NCBI GenBank assembly: GCA_008360955.1
Contig: LUCM01008456.1
Location: 38,211-102,210 of the forward strand
Direction: 5' to 3'
Source of the DNA: Fasciolopsis buskii
Lineage: Eukaryota; Platyhelminthes; Trematoda; Plagiorchiida; Fasciolidae
Length of the DNA: 64,000 nucleotides
The position numbers and the translations under genes are program-made. Under the pieces are notes generated by a model that was given only the letters and a program-made list of their open reading frames with translations, ran no database searches and had not been told where the DNA came from. Shown here in pieces: positions 1 to 11,101 of this stretch; the stretch's first letter is position 1, and every line of letters starts with the position of its first letter.

Positions 1-80
1 GTTTTTACCCCTTTCGCGACTTCGTCCCGCCCGCTCGCCTCTCTCCCCCGGCCCGCACCGCCCACCCATCCATTCTTCAG
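1..80. repeat. Pyrimidine (C/T)-rich tract
   Basis: The first 80 bases are strongly C/T-rich on the plus strand and much more GC-rich than the AT-rich DNA that follows. No gene or promoter element can be assigned. It is low-complexity sequence that may continue outside the window. Confidence 0.5.
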
Positions 81-2082
81 TCTACACGATCAATGGTTTT
101 GTCTATTCCGTCAGATCCACCTTCATCCGAATCAAACTGCTCCCAATTCTAACATGCTTATTTTGACCTAATTCCTTTTCCAAGTAAGCGTTCTTCTGAA
201 ACTAGGTATAACGTATTCAGGAGAATTTTCTATGTTTGTATAATCGGACAACTACTGATTATTCTCTGTGACCATATATTTTCTTCCAATTGTATCTCAG
301 TGGGCCTGACGAACCAGAGAACTGCACTGGCTATGTAAACTAGACAATATTTGGCTAATTCTGGTCCGTGTGCTATCAGTAGTTTTATACGCGTTCGATT
401 AGCCGCAGAATTTCATTTGTAAGATTGCTCGAGAAAAAGGATTTCCTAATTTTTCTGCTAATTTTTCGAAACAGATGTGTGATCAAATATTGGTAATTTT
501 CCTGCACCATGCAACATGATAGCGGTTGTTCATCAGCATGTTTCTCGTCATCGCCGGTAAAGCCTCCGAGCCAAGATCGTACAGTTCGACTAGTGCACGT
601 CACAGTTACACAAATTAACAACATAAAAGACTGAACACTTGCAGCAAATTAGGTTATCACCCGGTGCGACAGGTCGTGTGATTTGACTTTGGAACCCTCA
701 GTAAGCACGAGCTAAATTGCCTTCAGTGCTCAAAGCTGAACTTGCCAGCGAAATCAAATTTAGATGGAGAACGAAGTGTGCAAGATTTTTGAACGCTTCT
801 TGACTTTTGGGCAAAAGCGACTTGAGTGTTATTCCAACTTTTTCTTACTGAGGCTCATCTACGGAGCAAAAGTGTTTAAGTATCATTAGAATACCAAATG
901 CAGTGTTAAAGTCTCATTTTAGACGTAAAGCGCTTGATAAACATATGCTGATTAATCGAGCTCTTGGTGCACTCGCGATATTACATTCTCAAGTAGGGCA
1001 CTTTATGATGGGAGAAAATTTGGTAGGATTTAGCAACAGCGCATGATTCATTGCTAACTTTTTCACCAACAATGGACTTGGAAATCGCACGCGCGCATTA
1101 ATTATTGCCGTCCAGTTCAAAAGAATTTATCATATTTTAACATGGACCATTCACTCAAATTTTGTTAATTCGGTCAAAGCATAACATGCAAGCAGGCTTC
1201 TGCATTCGGCCGGTGCATGCTGAGTGGGTAACAAAGCAACTTGGAAGCATGCATTCGATTGAAAAATGCCTCGTTTCCTTTCCGCAGGCCAATGTACTCT
1301 TGGCGAGTGCACAATAAAAACCGTAGGTATGCTGCGCTCGAAATTTCCATTCTGTTCGCGTAAAATTCGAGAGCCAGGGACTGGTCTGTTTTTCTACACT
1401 GTATTTTAAATCCTTCGGAACAGATCAAATTCCGACGTAGAAATCAATCCGGTATAATTTTCTGCTTACTAACCCTTTGTTGTAAAATTATTTGTTGGGG
1501 TCCGATTTTTAAATATTATTTGTTTCCAAAGGAAATCTGTTGAATAAGTCTTTGGAAAAACGATACCTAGTGGAGTACTGACGGTACCTTTGTATAGTAT
1601 GCTAGCCTGATGCTCAGAAGCACGGCAAATTATAATGAAAAATTGTCATAAGAAGCTGATATTAGAGTATACAAAACCGTTTTGATTTGACCTATCATTA
1701 CTGCAAAAGATCGGAATGAGCCGAAAAACTGTGACCACAGGAAACTGAATATCCATGGGAGTTTTCACCATGTAGCTGTGAATTTTTCCTCGCATAATCC
1801 ATAGGATCATTTTCTAAAATTCTCCGAACCGTTGAAATTTGTAGGACCTCTTATGAACAGGAAATTTCCTGATTCAGTCAGTCTTAAATTGGATCTTATT
1901 CTTCGACGCAATCTAGTCGCGATTTACACGTTTGTTTTCCTTGCTTTTTTTAAACATTTCTTTAGTACACATCAAAGCGTAGCTTGTTAGACCGCTTACC
2001 TGACGATAAAATCCAATCGCCGAATTAGTTTCTGAATATTTTGTCACTAGGTTCTAATCAAGGCGATTCCTTCCTGTTACCT

Positions 2083-2102
2083 GTATATATATATATATAT
2101 AT
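2083..2102. repeat. (TA)n microsatellite
   Basis: Uninterrupted TA dinucleotide run of about ten units. Confidence 0.9.
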
Positions 2103-2693
2103 TTGCATATTTATTTGGAAAATTCTATTGTTTATGGATGCTTATATCGGAAACTTTATTTAGCATCTAGTTTTGTTGAAAGGTGTAATTTTGGTCCCAG
2201 CGTGGCATGCAAATCGGTATGCAGTTGCTAGTCGGTTGTAGAAATGTGACTTAATCCAGACCAGCTTTTGTCATATCCGAAAACTTGTACTTCATTTTTC
2301 CTCTCGGCCGGTTAAGATGGTAAGAAATGTTTTCTTTTTTACAAACATGCAGACATCGTGCAATGCCTGCATGCTGTACCGCGATTTTAAGCGACTGATG
2401 ACAATTTTAATTGATTAAAGGACAGAAAAACTACCAATTTGATCGGTCCACCAAGCGGATTACTCATTCTCTCACCCAATTATTTCCAGTAGCCTATTTT
2501 ACTTGGACAACGATCTCTGAACAAATTATGGGCTTAAAGTTTAGCTACAGCAGTCTCTATTGACTTGAGGAATATAGAAGAATTATTTGATGAAATAAAG
2601 TATTTCATGGACACGAAATATGTACCATGGGATGGAAATGAGGAAATTTCCAGTGAAGCTGGTTCGCATTCAAGTCGATGATTTGATTTCAGA

Positions 2694-2707
2694 TTATATA
2701 TTTATAT

Positions 2708-2739
<32 letters not shown>

Positions 2740-2740
2740 T
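2694..2740. repeat. Imperfect (TA)n microsatellite
   Basis: TA dinucleotides interrupted by TTTA and CATG near the left end, then a pure run of about eleven TA units. Confidence 0.9.
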
Positions 2741-2858
2741 CACAGTGCGTAAGTCGATATTCCAGTTGACATAACATCTGGCTCCTCGTGCACCACAAAG
2801 CAAATGAAGATGTACACGTTTGTTCAGGCTTGTCCGAAAACGTGTGGGTGTTGGTTTA

Positions 2859-2890
2859 TACGAGGGGCGTCAGTAATCAAAGTAATGCTT
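2859..2890. other. Possible mariner-type terminal repeat remnant
   Basis: The segment beginning ACGAGGGGCGTCAGTAATCA, followed by AAGTAATGC, resembles the terminal repeat of some mariner transposons (family knowledge from memory). No matching inverted end or transposase frame is visible nearby, so this is at best a solitary relic and may be coincidence. Confidence 0.2.
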
Positions 2891-3017
2891 AGGAGAAATT
2901 AAAAAAAAACGTTTGAAAAGATATCATGATAACCGATTTAGGATTAGCGCACACATCATTCTTTTGTTTGGAGTAGCAATTTCTACTTCAGAACATTTGG
3001 AAATCCCAAATTGAACT

Positions 3018-3555
3018 TCAATCTTGGTTATAAGAACACCACGTGACAAGTTTTCCGTCAAATGGTGTGAACTTTTCTGTGAAAAGTACAAGCTGATTCA
3101 CGGTTTTCGGGTAAATGCACTGCATTAAGCGTGCTGGATCAGTAACGAGTGGACGAAATCCCGTTAGTTCATAGATCAACAGCAAAATATTCCCAAGATA
3201 ACTCAAGCATGACAGTGATCGCAGCAAGAGGCAACTTCTTTGGTGGGATAGTGAAACCTCTAGAGACGGAGAAACAGGCGGTTGGATAAAGGTAGACCAC
3301 TAGGATACAAGAAAGTGAGCTACCTGGACTGCATAACCAATAGGCAATAAATTCTGTCGACCTCATCGAAAGCAGTCTGGGTTTCTGGATGGTGAACGAC
3401 AAAAATACCGGAAGTTAAAATACACCTAGTAACTTCAAACACTGTCAGGAGCAAATTGAAAAATGGAAGGAATTTTATCAACTTACCAAGCCTTGTGCTC
3501 TGTTTCGTGCAAGTTATTTTCCCTCCGTGCACTTGTTTTCCGATATTCAGCTGCT
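3018..3555 (-). pseudogene. 3' part of a short-chain dehydrogenase-like gene (3beta-HSD/SDR42E type), frame broken
   Basis: Three exon-like blocks read on the minus strand. Block A is 3487-3555 and ends in a GTAAGT donor. A 45-nt intron (3442-3486) leads to block B (3324-3441). A 64-nt intron (3260-3323) with a strong polypyrimidine acceptor leads to block C (3018-3259). Codon phase is kept at both joins. Blocks B and C give SGIFVVHHPE, then GFTIPPKKLPL, then a hydrophobic stretch, GFRPLVTDPARL and finally TPFDGKLVTW. This order and spacing resemble the C-terminal third of NAD-dependent 3beta-hydroxysteroid/SDR42E dehydrogenases: the ISDG-like strand, the G-Y/F-T-x-P-x-x-x-L-P-L helix start, the membrane-associated helix and the PFxxxxAxxW end. 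The N-terminal Rossmann motif and the YxxxK active site were not found upstream. One net base must be skipped in block C (about 3180-3200) to pass from GFTIP to GFRPLV, so this copy is a pseudogene or carries a base-call error. The resemblance is by eye, and block A does not match the family. Confidence 0.42.
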
Positions 3556-3599
3556 TGCTTCGCTTATTCTCGTTAGTTTGCAACCATGATAATTTGAAA

Positions 3600-4950
3600 A
3601 TGAAACTTCACCATTTGGTTGGTATTTAATTCCAAAATCAAATCAGGCAGAGGGGAAAGTTTTTTGCTAACAACCGAAAATAGCTAAGCCTGCATAAACA
3701 TCAAGCAGAGTAACCGTACATTTTTATAAGACCACGAAATTTACTTACTTCCGTTCGTACTAGTAGAGTCTTCTATTGATGTTCTGACTTTAATCAACTG
3801 ACTCTTTTAAACAGAAGATGAATTTATCGATTTTTCTCGATAAGTGAAACTTAACGTGTTTCTTTTTGGTTGTATTCAATCGACCAATAGTGCTACGTCT
3901 CGGCCTTTTGCACAGAAAGCGTTTATAGTTTTTTTCTGCGCATTTTATCATAAAACCTTGGATGAAAATATGATCTATTGATTGAAGAAATGATAGCCCT
4001 ATTGATCATCACGTGGGTAAAGCTTGAACGATGTACTGACTGAATTGAATAAGTCGTTCTAAGACTGTTAAACATGTAGTTAGGTTGTCCTTAGTCACAG
4101 AAAAATAATGAAGGACTTGAACATTTGTTCACCGATGGATTTAACTACCGTTGAGGACGTTGGTCAGTTTCTGGAACTCTCTGTTCTCAATTTTCAATGA
4201 CACTTCGGATTCAATGAATTCAACCCCGTTGGTGGGAGAACATAATGCTTCGTTTTGCACTAGATGTTAATATCAAAATCAGCAGACTTCCCAGGTTTCT
4301 TCGGCGAAATGCTAAATACAAGTGTATATTGACGCATATTTTGAAATGTTTGCAGAATTGGGACCTTGTACGCATCGTTTCCATTTGTATGTTTTAACAG
4401 AATTGCAAATACACGAACAGTTCGGTTGATGGTGCGGATACCGTGCTACTTCAACCTGGACCCCATAATCGGGTTTGGGTTGAACAAGTTTTACCTAAAG
4501 GCTGATTGATTGCGGATTTCCTTCAGCCCAATGTACTGCACCAATTATCGCGGAATTCCCTTTTTAGACGGACTGCAAATCATATTTTGTTAGGGAAGAA
4601 TGTGCATAAATAAAGTACTGATTTTTCGAAATCGGTCGAGTGTTTATAGGATGAAAAATCAAAAGCGCAGTATACAGCATGAAGATTGCATTATTCTGAT
4701 GGGTTTTGGGCATTGAAAACCGTGATTCCCACCAGCTTTTGGGACCGATTCTGGTGTCCAGGCCGTAATTACAACGGTCGGGATCTTTGATTCTATTCAG
4801 CAGCCTACTTCAACGGTTCCTCAAGGTGGACGTGACTAAGCACTCTTCTCTTAGCTGACAAGATATTTTCCGGTGCTGTCAACTTTATTTCATAGGATTT
4901 GTTGTTTCCGTTTCCTTTCCCGGGGAGTTCTTGGCGAACTTTGTGCAGTT
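3600..4950. other. Non-coding DNA, nothing recognised
   Basis: AT-rich, with stop codons in all frames and no repeat or RNA motif seen. A GTAAGT donor-like site on the minus strand near 3746 has no convincing exon before it. Confidence 0.5.
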
Positions 4951-4991
4951 AAAAGGAAAATTTTTGAATTTGCTTGAATACGTTTTGGCAG

Positions 4992-5192
4992 ACAAATTGT
5001 TTATGGGCGATTAAAATCCGAATGGGCCTAGAGGAAGACGAAACGAACAATTTTTTTCCCGGTATTGCGCGAATCTTGGTTCCAGTAACTCCCAAAAGGT
5101 GTTTGGGACAGTTTAGTATGATTAATGTACATGAACTTGGTTCTTCAAAGTTAACTAACACCGAAACAGCACGTGACGAAATCGATAACTAA
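4992..5192 (+). CDS. Possible terminal exon, unknown product
   Basis: A T-rich tract ending in TTTTGGCAG (AG at 4990-4991) is followed by 66 open codons and a TAA. The composition is protein-like and acidic at both ends (MGLEEDETNNFFPG near the start, ARDEIDN at the stop). No domain, signal peptide or membrane segment is recognised. The antisense frame is also open, and a frame of this length is expected by chance, so support rests on the acceptor and composition only. No upstream exon could be linked. Confidence 0.28.
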   Translation, partial: TNCLWAIKIRMGLEEDETNNFFPGIARILVPVTPKRCLGQFSMINVHELGSSKLTNTETARDEIDN

Positions 5193-5199
5193 CGAATTA

Positions 5200-6855
5200 A
5201 TTATGGAGTTTTTAAAATTCCAGCACAGATAGTCAGTGCCTAAACCGGTCTAAACAAGTTTCATCCAACGGACCATGGATCTCTGGGTGTGTTCATATTC
5301 AGATACGGCAGATAATTTTGTTAGTTACATAAATGTGAAAACTGTTCGAGCGGGAAAGTGAGCGATGAAAATGATTCTCTAAAAATCGGCTGAGCTTTCT
5401 GATGCTGTCGTTTTACTTTTAGCAGGCAGAATTCTAGTCATTCGAGGTTATCTAAAGTGTTCCAGAAGGATAGCAAATTTGCTCATACAGAGCCGGCTAA
5501 ATCAGGAAAGTTTTTACCAAACATCTGGGGTCATTTTCTTGACAAATATTTGTCTTTAAATTGTACGCACCAACCCAATTCAACATTGTTTCCTAACAGG
5601 TAATTGTTTGATCCCGTGGCATAGGAAGAATGAATTATACTTGATTAGCTTGTCATTGAGGAACCATAACTATCCAGAGAGTAAGTTCATCCTCGAACCT
5701 TGGACATGTTCACTCTTCCTTCAAACTGGTACCATAAAGAACTCTTAAAAACATCCATGACAGAGTCACAATACCGGACCACGGTGTTGTTAGTTGAGGG
5801 CACAATTTTTGCCATCCTTTTGACAAAAAGTGTACTCACGACCAAAAAAATCATGTTCTGATTTTAAAACCTTTCACAACGAACTTTACACTCTGCGCAT
5901 CAGTTCTTTCGAACGCTCCGAACTCCGCTGGATTAGATATAACGTGAGGCACGCAATGTGAGAAATACCTGCGAGCCAAAATGTCACGGGCATGTTTCGC
6001 TGCAACTCAAATTGTGATTTATTCTCACAAATAAGTTTAAATATAATCACGAAGTTTTAGAACTTTATTAGTTAGGGAACCTCGACGCAATCTGCATCGC
6101 TGCAGCTGATTGGTTTTTGGTAACAACTGCCTGTCCCAGCTCGAATCCACTCGTGCTGACTGCTAGGGTAGCATTGCATTTCTCCCGACTACCCTTGCCT
6201 ACAATTTCTCCGAATTCGCCTCGATGCGATTCCAGGTAATTTGCGCATTGAAACTGTAAAGAAAACTGTATCTGGGGGGTGGGGAGCTTCTAGTGACACG
6301 GCAACTATCACAAATTCTCTGCATTCCGTGACCCTTTGAACAGCAAAATTTACTAACGTCAGCCGGCCAGATAACATTCATCACGTTATTGCAAATGCAG
6401 AAAACTTTAGTTAACCACGTCTTATTTGCTTTTACTATCCATCAGTGTGACTGATGTTTCACACACACAAAGTCTGCACTAGAATCTAACAGGTGATTGC
6501 AATGGAAAACCTTAAAAATTACCATTGTCAACGATGGAGGCTTGTCAGTTGTTCCGTAAGTGAGGTAGTCAAAAGAACGATTTATCACTAACTATTGCGC
6601 ACTTTTGCACAAGACTGTCTACCGTAAACTTCCTTCACATAGATTCCATGCATTTTTTACTAACCGTCTGAACCATTCCTCATCTTTACTTATGCACTGG
6701 TTCCGTAGCGTTCGCACGATGCTAACCCAGACAAATTGTGGATGGTTTCACAAACCGGCATGCATGTTCCCGCGTTTGTCGTAGAAAAAGCACTTCGTCA
6801 TTGAACTGTCAGGCTGCGGGACGGACTGACGTACAACACCAGTTCCCTATTATTA
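5200..6855. other. Mostly non-coding; one weak exon candidate
   Basis: No domain seen. The plus-strand stretch 6167-6222 lies between a CTAG acceptor-like site and a CAG/GTAATT donor, is open throughout and has protein-like composition. It is too short to judge. Confidence 0.4.
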
Positions 6856-6861
6856 CTAGAA

Positions 6862-6915
6862 TGCTGGCCTAGCGGTTAACGTGTTCGTTTGTTCCGTAGC
6901 CACTGTTAAGGTCAC
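6862..6915 (+). repeat. tRNA-like head (A-box only), probable SINE remnant
   Basis: CTGGCCTAGCGGTTAACG contains a good RNA polymerase III A-box (TAGCGGTTAACG at 6870-6881) in the setting usual for tRNA-derived SINE heads. No B-box lies at the expected distance, so it is a fragment and not a tRNA gene. Confidence 0.3.
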
Positions 6916-7607
6916 TTAGCAACCTGACGCCTAAGTGAATCAGAGCCGGATCAGTGGAGCCTGCCCCGACAGCGACCGAACCCATCGGCTCTGATAAATC
7001 AGTTTTCAACGATCACTGGCTGGAACTGTACACTTGGACGAATGCACACAAACAAGAATTCAGTTGATTGTTTTGTTTCTAAGGTAACCCCGGTCATACA
7101 AGTTGTTCGAATAACTCCAACCGCTGTCAGAACAGGTGACTCATCCGAGATAAACGAGAACGTCCTCATTGTGGTCCACTGAAAGCATGCGCCATCTGAT
7201 CACTGTTGACAATATCCGGAATCTAACCCTACCCCTCGAGAACGGTGAGTAGTAGAAGAAACGTTTGCTGACATATTGTCAATAAAATCGAGGTTGCTTG
7301 TCATAATTTTTCAGAATGGACAGCACAACTTGCTTTTTTACGAATTTGTTGGTTGGGCACCTCGACAACATGATTGATGCATGGTCTTTTTCAGGTATTC
7401 ACTTATTCACTTAAGAATTAAGGTTATCAAAAAAAATGCGTGGAATCCTGTTATTCTTGAAAGGCAGTCTGGCAAAAAACTGAATTCCAGTAAGAGATAC
7501 ACAGTTTACTAATTAGATAGATTATTCTTTTGCATTCAGAACAGATGAGCTGAAACTAAGCTTCTGAAAATGAAACGCATGATAGCCTGCAAAGAAATTT
7601 CCGGGAT

Positions 7608-7673
7608 AGGTCATGCGATTAATATCGTGGGCTTTTGAATCCAAAGGTTGTGAATTCCAATCCTCCCATTGCC
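7608..7673 (+). repeat. Degenerate tRNA-like fragment
   Basis: The segment reads like the anticodon arm, variable loop and T-arm of a tRNA. GGGCTTTTGAATCC could be an anticodon stem-loop with TTG in the loop, followed by GTGAATTCCAATCC, a B-box (GGTTCGAATCC) with mismatches. The 5' half does not fold convincingly. A tRNA-derived SINE relic is more likely than a working tRNA gene. Confidence 0.35.
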
Positions 7674-7699
7674 GATCAATTTCATCGATTGTCGTTGCT

Positions 7700-9545
7700 T
7701 TGTCGGCTGTAGCCCACTTCCTGAAAATAATATACATTATCGTTTCACTGATAAAAGAAACAAAAGACAATAAAATTTCTTCCAGTAGCTTCACCCTCGT
7801 CTAAGTTTTACTACCTCGTTTAATGCAGTGTAACGATTGTTTTTAATTTTATCGTGAATCGAAGGTTTAATTTGATATCATACATTGAAGAAACGAGCCA
7901 GGCATAGGTGGGCGATCTCATTTCAAGGTTTAGAAGTGATCCCAGTCTTAGGCATCGCACTGTAATGCCTAAAGTCCACTATCGTGTAGTGAATTCAGTT
8001 GATCTTTCCGAGTGATAAATCAAACAGAGCGATGAATAACTCAATCACTGCAAAGTGAGCTTTTTATACGGAAACTAATGGAAGACAGACTGGATACGTG
8101 AATTTGCATCGACACCAAATGCATCAAGTGAAACAACATTATCCAAGACACTAGCTTGAATCTCGTGCATTATAAATGCTACAGTATTACATCATAACCG
8201 AATACCAGGCCAGTGGGTCGGTAATCAGAAAATTATCTTACTAGATGTCGTGAATACGTCTGACTCTATTGTGATCGTCACCGCTTTTGGAGTCAAACTT
8301 CGGTCACCTCGTCGGTGATTTCTCTTGGTGGTGTTCGATTCCAAGATGCCGCCACAAACTATGACCTGATGCGTATGAGGCGAATTTGTTACGAGGTTTG
8401 TTTCCACCTTTTTTGTATTTGTACCTTATCACCTACGCGAAAGTCAGTGTAAATAAATATCAATCTACTAAAGAATTATCCCGTTATGTGACTTTCAAAA
8501 CGAGCCTAGTACGTGCTAAACTATACCCAGTCATTTATGTAAGTTGGTTTTGTAGAAAGCCGCATCAAAAGCAACTAGCTCCAACTTCAAACCTATGAAC
8601 CACTAAAGATGAAAATAAAATCGCATGCGCGTTGTGAAACATAATCGATACTTTTGGTCATACCGAAAATAACCCCCAACCGAGAGGGAATGAATACTTC
8701 TAAATGAGTAGAAACCAAACTTAAGAAGAGGACCGCTATAGTGCATTGCCAGAAAACAACTTTGAAATCGAACATATCAAAGTCTTACTTTAGAAATTTT
8801 CCTGTGTATCGGATACAGTAATTTGGGCCATGTAAATCACAACCCTATTATATATCCCATCAGCCCATCGATTTACTTACACATTTTATGGCCGATCTTT
8901 CCGTGAACCCAGCAGTTCACCCTAGAAATTTACAAGGAATTGTTCTAGAATCTTTTCACAGACGCGGAGACAACGAAAGTAAAAATTCTGAACTGACTGT
9001 CTTTGTGAGTTTGCGATCGTCCGTTGCGATATCAGACGAGGATAAAGGGAAACCAAGTAGAAGGTACTTTCGCAAAGGAATGAGTCTTCTTATTTCACCT
9101 AATTCGCGAGGTGACACTCAGTGTTTCATTGAGTAACAATACCTCACATGGATAACAAACCCATCATCCAATAAAACAGGTTTGTCAGACACCACCAACT
9201 AAAAAGCAATTTTCCATCATTCCGGTCGATTTTGCTCCAAACAAACTAATTGACATTCGAAGTTTGTGACATTTTTAATCTCCTTGTTTATTCTGTTGCA
9301 TTATTTTGAGGTGGGATAAAGAACCGGATGTTAGATGGAATGACGAACTTTTCAGGATTTTCTCATTCCCGAAAGCGAACTACACCACTTTTTGCCTTAC
9401 AATTATGTGTTCCCACCTGGCGGCTGAAATTCACAAAAACAGAAGATCGAATCAAATGCGTTTCTTTTTAATTACGACTTGACTAAACAAACAGCGATTT
9501 GAATTGACACAGTAGTTATATGTCGTGTAGAACAGAGAATTCAGT
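7700..9545. other. Non-coding DNA with one weak open frame
   Basis: The only stretch of note is plus-strand 8888-9136 (82 codons from an ATG). It has protein-like composition and an AAG/GTACTT donor-like site at 9063. No motif is recognised and chance is a sufficient explanation. Confidence 0.4.
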
Positions 9546-9547
9546 CA

Positions 9548-9549
<2 letters not shown>

Positions 9550-9579
<30 letters not shown>
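9550..9579. repeat. (CA)n microsatellite
   Basis: CA dinucleotide run of about 14 units, followed by a looser CACAC tail. Confidence 0.95.
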
Positions 9580-9585
<6 letters not shown>

Positions 9586-10202
9586 CACAAAACTTAACGC
9601 AGACAACCACCATCACACAGGTTACAATCCGTCTACCAGGCGGTTGTTTTCGTCACGAGGCTGTGAAAGACACAAGTTGGATAAAGTTGAAATAAGTAAG
9701 CACCTGTTGACACCAATTTGATTCCGGGTCTCAGATTAAACACCTGAATGCATTAGACCTAACCGGGTTTACCCTGATGAATCGTAATGTAGTAACTTGA
9801 CATTACTCCTCTTTTCTTTAACTTGCTTGCTAACTACCATTACCCATATACATAAAACATCTTGCTCCGAATTTAGGCAGAACTGCAGAGAAATTTCTAA
9901 GAGCTTTTTAAATCGCCTTGTTGCAAAGAGGTATTTTCAAACTGTAAGGCTATTACATTTCAGGCAAATCAATTCATCAGCGAACAGTTCTGTTTTCTGT
10001 TTCATCACGATTCGAGAATCTCTCAGTGCCAGGAGCAAATCTTTGTAAACTGGATACTCACTTGAAATAGACTATCATTATATTAATGTTTCATTTGGCT
10101 TTTACTTTGTGTCATTTTCCCCATTATTGAAACAAAAGTGTGAGCCACTTTCAGGGCTGGGAGTGGGGTCAGCAGAAAACTTCCTCGTGGATAAGTTGAC
10201 CG

Positions 10203-10276
10203 TCAGTGGAAGGATTCGAACCGGAAAACTTCAAACTGAAAAGCGGCGGTGTTGGCAGCTCGGCCACTAACGACTT
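10203..10276 (-). repeat. tRNA-derived (Leu/Ser-type) SINE head or tRNA pseudogene
   Basis: On the minus strand an A-box TAGTGGCCGAGC (10269-10258) is followed 35 nt later by a perfect B-box GGTTCGAATCC (10222-10212). Spacing and the GTGGCCGAG start match class II tRNAs (Leu/Ser). The T-arm and acceptor ends do not pair well (GTCGTTA against CACTGAC), so a tRNA-derived SINE or decayed pseudogene is more likely than a functional tRNA. Confidence 0.45.
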
Positions 10277-10859
10277 CCTTGCCCGCTTCTTAGGACACTG
10301 ACGAGCAGTAGAAACCCTGAGGCGGGTGTTCGTCGAGGAATCATCGGCGTGGCCACGCATGACGTAAAAAGAACTTTCGAAGGCTTCTGGATTACACGTT
10401 AGGGCAACAATGGTTGTGATACAGGGCCGAACCAGCAAAAGCATATTACGTCTAAATTTTATCCGGTCTCCCAAAAATGGTTCTGATTACTTGTATTTAT
10501 CGTAGCTCATGTTTTTGGCCTCCATTACGTTCTGATTGATGGATCTGGAGTTTGGATTGAATGCTTTTAATCACCAGTCCTTGTCACATCGTTATTGCTT
10601 GCGTACTTGCGGTTAGCATGTACTCCTTTTGGATTTCCTTTTAGCTATGACTTTAGACTTCTTTGACTGCTTGAATTCCTGAGTCGACTCTTCCGAATCG
10701 ATTTATGACACTAGGTCATTGACGTTCTGAGCTTTAAATATGATTTACTGGGCTGTATTTAGATATTCACGGACTCAGCTCCAAAGCAATTACAATACAA
10801 TGAATTTAGATTTGTGAATAAACATCAGCATGAATTCGGTTTGCTTATTTCATTTTTAG

Positions 10860-11101
10860 CTTCTTCAAATAGTTGTTCATCATCTGATCCTGCACAGGAA
10901 AACTCAATACATCCATTGGTGGAGTTATTTAAATATACTAGGCCCCTTGACTGTCAGTTCACCGAATTTTCATTGATTCAGAACAGTGGCGACGGGACAC
11001 ATTCCAAGACGGCAAACTGGATTTCTGTCGACAGTCAAGTGGAAAAGCAAATGACCAATTTACGGCTCAAGTTCTTCCAAGATATCGATGATCAGAGCTA
11101 A
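10860..11101 (+). CDS. Possible terminal exon, unknown product
   Basis: The acceptor TTTCATTTTTAG (AG at 10858-10859) is followed by 80 open codons ending in TAA. The product would be Ser/Asp-rich at its start and end in a charged helix-like tail (LRLKFFQDIDDQS). No family is recognised. A further acceptor-like site (CTATCTAG near 11190) precedes another short open segment. Confidence is low because such combinations arise by chance. Confidence 0.25.

Larger units (their letters stand above)
81..2855. other. AT-rich non-coding DNA, no supported gene
   Basis: No frame shows a recognisable domain. A minus-strand frame at 1174-1428 (84 codons) is slightly GC-richer than its surroundings and could be an exon, but it has no recognised motif. 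A good polypyrimidine acceptor ends at 1287 on the plus strand without a convincing exon after it. Two TA microsatellites lie near 2.1 and 2.7 kb. Confidence 0.5.

Noticed and set aside
9774..9810. CTGATGA as another hammerhead core
   Set aside because: No stem II and no GAAA follow. The same applies to CTGACGA-like matches near 305, 2002 and 36890.
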